Made by a program: the position numbers and the translations under genes. A stretch of 17,534 nucleotides of DNA, taken from Physocladia obscura. Lineage: Eukaryota; Chytridiomycota; Chytridiomycetes; Chytridiales; Chytriomycetaceae. A model generated the notes under the pieces. The model worked only from the letters and a program-made list of their open reading frames with translations. It was not told the DNA's origin and made no database searches. How positions within the stretch are numbered: the stretch's first letter is position 1; every line of letters starts with the position of its first letter. The stretch lies in the NCBI GenBank assembly GCA_027596945.1, contig JADGJH010000516.1, positions 1 to 17,534 of the forward strand, read 5' to 3'. Shown piece after piece: positions 11,601-17,534 of the stretch.

Positions 11601-13295
11601 AACTAAAATTCGCACAAATGACGGCAAATTTTTGGAATCCCGTCGTAAAATTTCCAGAATCGCGATTCGATCAGGATCACCAGCTTTTCCACATTCGTCT
11701 AATGCATCGATAATCAACAGAATGTTCGGGCTTAGTGCTGAATTTAGTTTTTTTAGTCCTGCAACGACTATTTCGGTGAATGCAAGCTGTGGACTCTTTA
11801 AAATGCTTGGTTTTCCATTGGCAACACTACGTTGATCTTCCATGCGAAATTCATCAACAAAAGCTTTGAAAATTGGAAATTTTTCGGAGAGTGTGTAAAT
11901 CATTGTGTTTACAAGCCGCTTCGCGCTGTTCTTGTCAGCGTTGTCGTGGCGGCAAAAAAAAACTGACCCAAGTACGTATCCAATTGGAAGATGCTGGCTA
12001 ATAAGCCATGCAATCATGGATTTTCCAAGACCGGCGCTTCCATTAAGCCACAAGACTTTATCTGCGTTTGGGTTTTGAAGCCAGACATGGAGGTTTTCTA
12101 GTGCCCACAGTCGCGTTTTCGGAACATAAGCTTCTCTGTACATTTCCATATCAGCAGAAACGTCCAATGGATCAATCCAGGTGACTAAAGAAGAATCATT
12201 CAAGGAAGTTCGTCGAATGCTGGATAATTTAGCTTTATGAGCTAAAGCAAGAGATCGCTTTTCGATTATCTCCCGTTCAAGCAAGTCAATTTCCTTATTC
12301 CATTCTGCTGATCCATATTGTTTGTCCGCAAAATCAGCGTAAATTAACCTTGGTATATGGGGGAAAAAAGAAAAATAAGACAAAAATTTTTAAAAAAGCA
12401 GAATATTACCCAGCAGTGATCGCAAATGCGGTTCCAGCCGCAGCGTCTTCCTCATTCTTTGTTAAAAGACGAACTGGTACAATTTTCTTTTTGCGATCTT
12501 TCGCATATCGAATTTCAAGCATGCAATTTTCTGACTCCTAATTTTAAATTTTATCCCCAGCATTCACAAAAGTTCAAACATAAAACAAACCTGATACGCT
12601 AATGAAAGGATTGGAACAAAAACTAAGCTCGCGTCGATTCCTCCCGCCATTGAGTCTGTAATATCGCCGCGCATATTGACAAGATCAAACCACACCTTCA
12701 AGTTTCGTGCTTTCAGATCATTGTAAACCATCTTGGCTGTATGTTGACTATCCCATCTATAAATAAAAGTTATTCATTTTTGTGAAATCACAAAACTTAA
12801 CTTGTAAGATAGAAAACCATCAAAACTTTCATCGATGGATTTCACGGCTTTTTCTGGTAGTTTAATTGAAAAAGTCACGACCGACGGTTTTTCCTCCTCA
12901 AAATCAGACTGCGGTTCGGTGGTTAAGGAAACAAGCGAAGAGATTATCGGCTTATCCACAAAAACAATGTTCACACAGAGTCTTTCATTGAGAAATTGAG
13001 CAGCATAATATAGTTCCACCAGTGTTGAGTTCAATTTAATAGTATACAGATTGCCTTTGTCGACGCTGGTCACATTAAACTCAGTAGTGATTTCAAACTC
13101 TTTGGAAATCTGTGCCAACATTTGGTCAGGATAATTTGGCTGCAAGATGTGAATCGCAACACAGACCTCATGTTTGAGCTTTATTACCGAAAGTTCAGTG
13201 ATGGAGATAATCTCACGCGTATCTCTCCCAGGCACAATTACGTCGATGGCAAATGTTTTCGGCCCGTACAAAATACTCCAAAAACTCGTCAGCAT
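8662..13295 (-). CDS. TIR-NACHT-WD40 NOD-like receptor (six exons, 1451 aa)
   Basis: Exons on the minus strand are 13295-12802, 12756-12591, 12537-12410, 12348-11145, 11081-10370 and 10313-8662. They sum to 4356 nt, exactly 1452 codons, ending in TAG. Domains in order: unrecognised N-terminal region (1-157), TIR (158-292), NACHT (340-520), helical linker (to 901), 10 good plus 1 degenerate WD40 repeats (902-1368), C-terminal tail. In this receptor class WD40 repeats sense a ligand, NACHT binds ATP/GTP and oligomerises, and the N-terminal domain signals; a TIR domain would be expected to cleave NAD+ or to scaffold. The start is the first ATG after an in-frame TGA upstream, with A at -3. No signal peptide or membrane segment is seen, so it is probably cytoplasmic. 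The frame has no break, and CpG is common in it, unlike both flanks. The architecture is read from motifs; ligand and output are inference. Confidence 0.93.
8665..8913 (-). other. C-terminal tail of the receptor
   Basis: Residues 1369-1451, after the last WD40-like unit. It contains SGWIEKHDKRCMWLPAEYR (1395-1413). A W-I...W-L-P-x-x-Y-R signature of this kind often closes fungal NACHT-WD40 proteins. The tail ends in a short hydrophobic run, VFAIRVNDAIFEI, possibly completing the last propeller blade. Confidence 0.6.
8914..10313 (-). other. WD40 repeat domain of the receptor (10 + 1 repeats)
   Basis: Residues about 902-1368, all in one exon. Ten repeats are readable from GH or its variants to the terminal K-I-W; closing tryptophans fall near 931, 976, 1021, 1064, 1108, 1150, 1191, 1238, 1281 and 1322. 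An eleventh, worn unit ends in FW near 1366. Period is 41-47 residues. Typical cores are FSPDGKKLASGS and TVKIW. The repeats differ clearly from each other, so this is not the near-identical, recombining type of WD40 array known from het-e-like genes. Eleven blades do not make a single seven-blade propeller; a 7 + 4 or a partial double propeller is possible. Confidence 0.92.
10314..10369 (-). other. Intron 5 of the receptor gene (56 bp)
   Basis: Donor GTTAGT, acceptor AAACAG. Phase 1, splitting the Gly902 codon (G/GG). It joins APYT to GHWDNVN and so sits precisely at the first residue of WD40 repeat 1. Confidence 0.9.
10370..11081 (-). other. Helical linker after NACHT, exon 5
   Basis: Residues 665-901, all in exon 5. 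It holds VSLIHKSFADFL (678-689), which matches the HKSF-x-DFL motif that follows NACHT in many fungal NACHT-WD40 proteins. YACRYWTKHL and LVHLGHWTEALILLE are two helical motifs also typical of that class. The stretch is predicted alpha-helical, analogous to the winged-helix and superhelical part of NLRs that couples the sensor to the switch. It ends exactly where the WD40 repeats begin. Confidence 0.75.
11082..11144 (-). other. Intron 4 of the receptor gene (63 bp)
   Basis: Donor GTGAGG, acceptor GATCAG. Phase 0, after Lys664. It joins GGVLAK to IRSVLIID, which leads in frame into the HKSFADFL motif. A second CAG lies 11 nt further on, but using it would break the frame. Confidence 0.85.
11577..12119 (-). 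other. NACHT ATPase/GTPase domain of the receptor
   Basis: Residues about 340-520. The Walker A loop is GSAGLGKS (366-373; 12041-12018), directly after KVLWLN. The Walker B string is LLIIDALDE (473-481) with Asp477 and the acidic DE pair. A sensor-like RILVTGRPD follows (509-517). FFCRHDNADKNSAKRL (393-407) is the usual segment after Walker A in fungal NACHT proteins. All key nucleotide-binding residues are present, so the switch should be functional. Its role is nucleotide-dependent oligomerisation on ligand binding. Confidence 0.93.
12349..12409 (-). other. Intron 3 of the receptor gene (61 bp)
   Basis: Donor GTAATA, acceptor ACCAAG. Phase 2, splitting a Gly codon (GG/G). It joins FAITAG to LIYADF. 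The intron has a T-rich tract followed by CCCCC before the acceptor. Confidence 0.85.
12538..12590 (-). other. Intron 2 of the receptor gene (53 bp)
   Basis: Donor GTTTGT, acceptor AATTAG. Phase 0, between Gln220 and Glu221. It joins YQ to ESENC, making the helix that carries the candidate catalytic glutamate. Confidence 0.88.
12757..12801 (-). other. Intron 1 of the receptor gene (45 bp)
   Basis: Donor GTTAAG, acceptor TTATAG. Phase 2: the AA of a Lys codon joins the A after the acceptor, so SYK-WDSQ reads through. Without splicing the frame stops 27 nt past the donor (TGA at 12774-12776) and the TIR first motif is cut. Confidence 0.88.
12825..13295 (-). other. Unrecognised N-terminal region of the receptor
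   Basis: Residues 1-157 precede the TIR domain. The region alternates beta-like hydrophobic stretches (VCVAIHIL, LYTIKL, LCVNIVFVD) with amphipathic helices (PDQMLAQISKEF, LVELYYAAQFLNE), so it is probably a folded alpha/beta unit rather than disorder. An acidic stretch (QSDFEEEKP) near residue 130 then leads into the TIR. I do not recognise the family. It could be a second effector or adaptor domain, or a regulatory cap on the TIR. It lies in the same exon as the first TIR strand. Confidence 0.6.
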
Positions 13296-13316
13296 TTGGT
13301 GGCTCTGTTTTTCGGC

Positions 13317-13339
13317 TTTTTTTTTTTTTTTTTTTTTTT
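13317..13339 (-). repeat. 23-nt A homopolymer upstream of the receptor start
   Basis: An unbroken run of 23 T on the plus strand (A on the coding strand), ending 21 nt before the ATG at 13295. Poly(dA:dT) tracts are known to exclude nucleosomes near fungal promoters, and this one would lie in the 5' leader. No clear TATA box was seen around it. The run is also a likely site of length error or polymorphism. Confidence 0.8.
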
Positions 13340-13486
13340 GGATGATGTGGATAAGAAATATCTTTTGATGCAGTCAAGACTTCGTGAAGGCGGACAGGAT
13401 TTTCCAGAAAATAGACTGGGAAGGCGAATAGCGTCTCTGCAAAAATCATGATCGCGAAAGTTTCAGTGTGAAATAGAAAAGGTAAA

Positions 13487-13870
13487 ATGGTATGTCCTTG
13501 GCTTGAAGCCAAACCCCAAAATGAATTTGATTTGACTTGGCAAGTCTCATCGCTACCGATAGCAGAACTAAAGTTAGCATTGCAGGAGAAGAAAAACAAG
13601 GAAAAGTCACTGTCTTTTACACCAGATGAAAAGAAAAAGGAAAAGTCGTTTTATTATTTTTATTTTTCAAAATGCCAAGTCATTGTCAAAGAATTAAAAC
13701 AAATGGCAGTGGCAAAATGTGTCGCAGCGGTTCATCGCGTGAAGTCAGCGCTTCACCCAAGGGTAGCAGGACTGACTGATATCTTGATCATCTTTTTCTC
13801 TTTCAGCCTGTTGATTTCCACAGGAAGATGCCCCAATTCCATAAAAAGAATAACATTTTTTTTTAAATAG
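13487..13870 (+). CDS. Possible small divergent gene, unrecognised
   Basis: An open frame of 127 codons starts 191 bp from the receptor start and runs the other way, in DNA that still contains CpG up to about 13,770. Its ATG has a good context (AAAATGG). The middle is strongly charged (EKKNKEKS, DEKKKEKS) and is followed by MAVAKCVAAVHRVKSALHP. After about residue 95 the sequence turns hydrophobic and CpG-poor, so the true end may lie earlier. The ATG is followed at once by GTATGT, which resembles a splice donor, and GCATTGCAG at about 13,573-13,581 could be an acceptor, so a spliced version is possible. No family recognised. It could equally be leader or promoter sequence. Confidence 0.25.
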   Translation: MVCPWLEAKPQNEFDLTWQVSSLPIAELKLALQEKKNKEKSLSFTPDEKKKEKSFYYFYFSKCQVIVKELKQMAVAKCVAAVHRVKSALHPRVAGLTDILIIFFSFSLLISTGRCPNSIKRITFFFK

Positions 13871-13969
13871 TGCCTTCCACAGCAGAATATTCTTGAAAAA
13901 CAAAAATACAACCAACATCTAAAGAATAAGAAATGTTTCCTTCACTTGATTCCACATTCTCATCACCAT

Positions 13970-14750
13970 CACCATGGTGCTCATATTCAGCCATCTCTTT
14001 TTCAACAATCCATTTGCCTCCTTGCAAACCAACTTTCAGATTTTATTTCTATGTGTCATTGTATCAGGAATAATTTGAATACCAAGAGGAATACTGCATT
14101 CAAACTGGCAATTTGTTTTCAATTTGCAACTTCAAGGATCGACATTGATTCTGGATGTTTTGAAACTTGATTACTTGAAATTTTTGGACCAATCCAACTT
14201 GGCATTGGATTTGTTGGTGAGAGCTTAAGTACTAATGTTGAATCATTGTCAGCAAATGATGTGAAAACATTGTAATCAACAACTTGTTGAAACAAAACTC
14301 CAGGTAAGACATTTGGATTCCTCTGATGCTTTTTACAAATTCAAAGACCTCTGCAAGTGATAACAGCAGCTGAATAATTGTGTTTTCTTTAATATTTGTG
14401 GTAATTGCAGGTTTTGTTTTATAGTGTCACAGCATTTTCGAAATTTTTGCATTTTTTTGTAGTGCACTGCTCATAAGTTACACACCAAGAGCATGCTCAA
14501 CAGGAGAAGCATTCTCAGATTCTTTAACTGTATTGTTTTAAAATAAGGGAATAATAAAAATAGTGACCAACCAAGTTGATTGATGTGTTTGGTAATTGGA
14601 GTTGTTTGGTATTGATCTAAGACACCTGATCCATAATGGTTACAAATAACAGTCGGAATTGGATCTGTTTGATTTGGATAGGCCTGCTTCCATGAATCAT
14701 ACGCTGTTTTGAAGTATTTTGTGCATTAATGGTCCATTTCTGTGCTGACT
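13970..14750 (-). pseudogene. Unassigned protein-coding relic
   Basis: On the minus strand several stretches read like real protein but in broken frames. They are AYDSWKQAYPNQTDPIPTV and DQYQTTPITKHINQ (about 14,730-14,580), KESENASPVEHALGV (about 14,525-14,480), LLLSLAEVFEFVKSIRG (about 14,370-14,315), and YNVFTSFADNDSTLVLKL with PTNPMPSWIGPKISS (about 14,275-14,175). A T-rich segment ending in TACAG between the first two parts could be an old intron. TGA stops interrupt. CpG is nearly absent. I do not recognise the family; a transposon-carried or host gene fragment is possible. Confidence 0.35.
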
Positions 14751-15119
14751 TCTATGATTTTGGTCCCATTTTATTTTAATTTGCAAAATTTTTTGTGAAG
14801 GTCCTGACCCATTTTGTGATTTGGTGAAAGCAGGAAAAACAGATCAACTTTAATAACTTAACAAATTTTGTATTTCATTCCATCCTACCCATATTTAAGT
14901 CATCAGAAGCACAGTTTCTTCACACCCAAAATTAATTTTTCTTGAGTTATGAACAAAAATAAATTGTATCCTTTTTAGAATGGCTGCAGAAAAAGAATCA
15001 ATGGTGCAGTTGATCTGGATCATAAGTTATTAGACTTATAAAATTGGTTTTTTTTTTTTCATTTTGGAAATCATCAGTTGAAAAAATTTCATTTTGATTT
15101 GCCATAAAATATTGTAGTT
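14750..15119. other. Intergenic, nothing recognised
   Basis: CpG-poor A+T-rich DNA between the unassigned relic and the repeats next to the DD34E relic. Contains an 11-T run near 15,050. No gene or clear repeat. Confidence 0.5.
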
Positions 15120-15328
15120 CCAGCACCAAATCAAAATTTGGTGGGCTCAAATTGAGCCCTTTTCAGATCTGCACCAAAACTATGCCATTTGCCAGCATCA
15201 CTGCAAAAAGCATCCCAGCACCAAGCTGTAACTATTTTTACATTTATATATTTATGCTTATTTTTTATTTATATTTATTTCAAAAACCAATATCTTCAAG
15301 TTTGATATCAAATGCAACCCCAGCATCA
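15120..15328. repeat. Four CCAGCAYCA repeats and hairpins beside the DD34E relic
   Basis: CCAGCACCA or CCAGCATCA occurs at 15120-15128, 15192-15200, 15215-15223 and 15320-15328, all on the plus strand. Two hairpins abut: CACCAAAT/ATTTGGTG (15124-15131 and 15136-15143, 4-nt loop) and GGGCTCAA/TTGAGCCC (15143-15150 and 15152-15159, single central base). They lie just past the 3' end of the transposase relic, where a DNA transposon keeps its terminal or subterminal binding sites. A matching inverted copy on the far side of the transposase was not found by eye. Confidence 0.55.
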
Positions 15329-16324
15329 AACCAATTATAAGAATAACCACATTTTTTATAAATTCCTTGGAATGAACAGTTTTTCAGCTGAGCCATAGCT
15401 TCCAAAGCAACAAAAACAAGATTTGTTTTGTAATTTTTTGACATAATTTTTTTTTAGCAACTGTTTAACCAATCCAAACACAATTTCAATAGCATTAAAA
15501 AGTGGACAATATGCAGGGAGATGAAAGACTTTGATGCCTAGTGATCATAGATAATAAACTATGTTAGCATCACAGTGAATTCTTGCATCATCTAAAATCC
15601 AGATTGAATTTGTGTCAGGGTATTGTTTAATTTGTCCCCTTAATGCAAATTTTCTGCAGCACTCCATGAACTTTGCTCTGTCAAAAGTACCTGCTGTGTT
15701 AAAGTTTTTAATTATTCCATTAGCATTAATGAATGTCAGTAATGATATGCATAATTTCCTGATAAATTCACCTCAGAAAATTAAGTTTTCTCTGCACTGG
15801 CCATAACCCTGTCTCTTAAGCATGCCATAATTGTCAGAAGACACTTCATCCAAGTGTGCCAGATTGTGAAGGAGCCATGGGTAACCTGCAAGTTCATTGG
15901 CAAAACAAAAAACATTGAATTTTGAGATTTGAATTGCATGACCTTTGAGGACTTTCCATGTCATTCCAGTATCTGTCAATATCAATGATACAGAGCTTGT
16001 ACTAATGGTAGTTCCAGGAAACTGTTTTTGATACAGCTGTTTCACTTCATCTAAGAATAGAACTGGATTTTTTTGATATTGGTCAACTATGTTTTTTAAA
16101 CAGCTGCTGCTGCTGCCAACAATGAACTCCATCCCCAGCTTCACACTGGCTGATTCAGCTTGATACAGTTGATGGTTGTTTGCCAAACAAAGTGGTTATT
16201 TGGGACCTTGCCAGTCCTTGGTAGTAGTATACATAGAGTGTATGAGTTCTGTTGCTTGGGTATAAAGCACAAACTCTTGCACTCTCAATGCAGAATGTGC
16301 ATGAATTTGCTGGCATTTGGCCAT
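15280..16324 (-). pseudogene. Tc1/mariner-IS630 (DD34E) transposase pseudogene
   Basis: The minus strand reads from about Met 16324 (MAKCQQIHAHSALRVQEF) to TGA at 15280. Family motifs: ISTSSVSLILTDTGMTWKVL (DNA-binding end), LAHLDEVSSDNYGMLKRQGY with Asp at 15848-15850, WILDDARIH with Asp at 15590-15592, and LPAYCPLFNAIEIVFG with Glu at 15485-15487. The last two acidic residues are separated by exactly 34 residues and all three are in one frame. Two in-frame TGA stops (15773-15775, 15545-15547), a TAA near 16,195 and a frameshift near the A-run at about 15,450 kill it. After that shift the typical end IYKKCGYSYNWFDAG is readable. It acted by cut-and-paste; it is now inactive. Confidence 0.8.
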
Positions 16325-16959
16325 CTGCAGTTGCTGCAAGTCATTTCTGTTCCCAAAATTTGATTTTGTGTAAAATCCACAACCTGGTTTGTCATTGCTT
16401 CTCCTCTGATTGAATTAAAGGAAACAGGAGAAGGATCAACCAAATGGCATCAACAGTTTAATTGTCATTTTGGCTTTAACATCTTCAACTGTGAAGATAC
16501 TTGGATTGAATTACTTCAGATCAACACCAATTCATCACTAAAATGGATCCATTTGTTGATGTTCATGTATTACTTGAAAGTATACCCTACAAATGCATTC
16601 TTTCATATCAATGGGAAAACAAGGTCAAAATGGGACAATATTGTTTTGAAATTGGCTACAGGACTTAATGGATAATTTTTTTTGTCAGTAATTCAAAATA
16701 GATTAATTTTGAACACTGCCCAAAAACTGGGAATCAATGAATCCACCTTGTTATGTTGATGGTGTAGATTGCTGGATTTTAGAAAAATATCCAATTGATA
16801 TTTCTGATTTTAGTCACAAATTCAAATATACTAGCCTTTGATACCAAGTGGCAACTGTATTTGGAACATCCAAAAATGTTTTTGTTTCTCCATCAAGACC
16901 TTGTAGTTTCAATCCTGATATTGTGATGGTATGTGAATTTTAGTAGCAGTTCTTGAACT
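16325..16959. other. Intergenic, nothing recognised
   Basis: CpG-poor DNA upstream of the DD34E transposase relic. The far terminal repeat of that element should lie here, but no inverted copy of the CCAGCACCAAAT end was found by eye. Confidence 0.45.
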
Positions 16960-17060
16960 TGGGGAAACTATTGCTACACACAAGGGATATTGCAAAAATT
17001 CTGGGCTTGGGCACATTTTTACTCTCATTAAAAACAATAAAAGGAACAATTTAATTGGTC
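16960..17060 (+). pseudogene. Weak Tc1-like helix-turn-helix fragment
   Basis: The plus strand reads TRDIAKILGLGTF from about 16,979. This resembles the first helix-turn-helix of Tc1-type transposases (R-x-I-A-K-x-L-G). The preceding frame gives VLELGETIATHKG, which would suit the same region after a frameshift. Nothing convincing follows. It may be a fragment of another DNA transposon. Confidence 0.2.
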
Positions 17061-17308
17061 AACACAATTGTGAATTGAAGATCATGGGCACCTGTCATGA
17101 AACTGTCAATAAATGCCTGAAGGATTTTCATATACTTTGTACTTTTTGTGAATCTAGAAGCAAGCATCAAACTGTATTTTTTGGTTGTGCCAATATTATT
17201 GATTTGCCATGTGTAACAAAGGGTTTTAGGGATGATATAATTCTATTGATTTGTTATCACTATTTCAGAAAAGAAACAAATGGTTTTTTATACATTTTCC
17301 AGTGTCTT

Positions 17309-17378
17309 GGTGGCACCTTGGCTTGATTGGTCTTACTTATGTGGCAAATTCTCTATTTGCCACTTTTGGTGGTACCAA
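17309..17378. repeat. Hairpin flanked by TTGGTGGYACC copies
   Basis: GTGGCAAAT (17341-17349) pairs with ATTTGCCAC (17355-17363) across a 5-nt loop. TTGGTGGCACC lies about 20 bp to its left and TTGGTGGTACC just to its right, one base different. It is a compact repeat cluster in otherwise unassigned CpG-poor DNA, likely transposon-derived. Confidence 0.5.
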
Positions 17379-17534
17379 CAGTGTCTTTAATCAAAATCTT
17401 GGTAGGTGGCTCCAATTTTTCCAGTTTTCCTTACAAATTTTCAAAATCAGAGCTCTTTAATTGAATTCTGCTATGGGCATCCTCATCTCTTCTTTATTAT
17501 GTTTTATTCCCATTTGTATTCTTTATTATTTTAC

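Larger units (their letters stand above)
12261..12824 (-). other. TIR domain (candidate NADase) of the receptor
   Basis: Residues 158-292, split by introns 1-3. Visible motifs: first strand with the box FLSYKWDSQ (161-169); KVWFD-LVNMRGDI (185-197), matching the BB-loop with its conserved Asp and Arg-Gly; MAGGIDASLVF (201-211), the strand-C/helix-C area; and YQESENCMLE (219-228). In plant and SARM1-type TIRs the glutamate three residues after this cysteine (C-x-x-E) is catalytic for NAD+ cleavage. The equivalent here is Glu228, codon 12514-12516. Then comes KKKIVPVRLL (strand D/E) and GLIYADF near the end. The family call is strong; enzymatic activity is inferred from the kept Glu. Confidence 0.88.
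8660..13775. other. CpG-containing island holding the receptor gene
   Basis: Reading CG dinucleotides by eye, most 60-base lines here carry one to several. The first 5.9 kb of the window has only about ten in all, and the right flank beyond 13,780 is similarly empty. The edges coincide with the receptor's 3' end and with the stretch just upstream of its promoter. The difference is one of CpG content rather than only of G+C. Confidence 0.8.

Noticed and set aside
8760..12541. Several 60-98-codon frames on either strand within the receptor exons
   Set aside because: They overlap the exons in other frames, lack motifs and start at arbitrary points. The receptor explains the region completely.
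13213..13599. Alternative receptor N-terminus through a frame with a poly-lysine run
   Set aside because: The lysines come from the 23-nt A homopolymer, the frame differs from that of the receptor, and it ends inside the receptor's first exon. The frame of the receptor has its own stop upstream of the ATG at 13295.
13946..14170. His-rich peptide (HSHHHHHG) on the plus strand, possible metal-binding protein
   Set aside because: It comes from a short CATCAC microsatellite in CpG-poor DNA, opposite a better coding relic on the minus strand. No other domain is visible.
15612..15806. 64-codon plus-strand frame inside the DD34E relic
   Set aside because: It is the antisense shadow of the transposase, whose catalytic motifs lie on the minus strand.
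15280..16324. TGA as a sense codon (altered genetic code) to explain the stops in the transposase relics
   Set aside because: The intact receptor has no in-frame TGA and ends in TAG. The relics also carry TAA/TAG stops and frameshifts, so mutation at CGA is the simpler reading.
1..17534. CRISPR arrays, tRNA or rRNA genes
   Set aside because: No regularly spaced direct repeats, no tRNA T-loop/anticodon arrangement and no rRNA-like conserved stretch were seen on either strand.

Overview
This window looks like eukaryotic, probably fungal, nuclear DNA. It carries one long multi-exon gene whose introns are only 45-63 bp, with GT...AG ends, and whose product has the NACHT-WD40 layout of fungal NOD-like receptors. 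The short introns, the high A+T content and the wording of the NACHT module suggest a fungus, perhaps an early-diverging (chytrid-like) one. The lineage is an inference; no rRNA, tRNA or housekeeping gene is present to settle it.

The centrepiece is a six-exon minus-strand gene, 13295 down to 8662. Splicing at the five introns gives a continuous 1451-codon frame. Its product has an unrecognised N-terminal region (about 1-157), a TIR domain with the candidate NADase glutamate retained (about 158-292), a NACHT ATPase with intact Walker A and B (about 340-520), a helical linker, 10 clear plus 1 worn WD40 repeat (about 902-1368), and a short C-terminal tail. This is the architecture of a plant- or animal-style immune sensor: WD40 sensing, NACHT oligomerisation, TIR output. 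The TIR module is split over four exons, and the last intron falls exactly at the start of the first WD40 repeat.

Left flank (1-8660): very A+T-rich and almost without CpG, while TpG/CpA are abundant. It holds a broken pogo-type (DDE_1) transposase relic at about 6430-7674 (+), unassigned coding-like relics, several perfect hairpins including a 28-bp palindrome at 4432-4459, and a speculative small spliced gene at about 8194-8562 (-).

Right flank (13,340-17,534): a possible small divergent gene at 13487 (+), then CpG-depleted DNA with an unassigned coding relic (about 13,970-14,750, -), a Tc1/mariner-IS630 (DD34E) transposase pseudogene (15280-16324, -) next to a cluster of short repeats and hairpins, and a weak Tc1-like fragment near 16,970.

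The overall picture is an intact, CpG-containing immune-receptor gene as an island of about 5 kb in a sea of transposon relics. Loss of CpG with TpG/CpA kept fits methylation or mutation aimed at CpG, rather than the CpA-directed RIP of Neurospora. No CRISPR array, tRNA or rRNA was seen.
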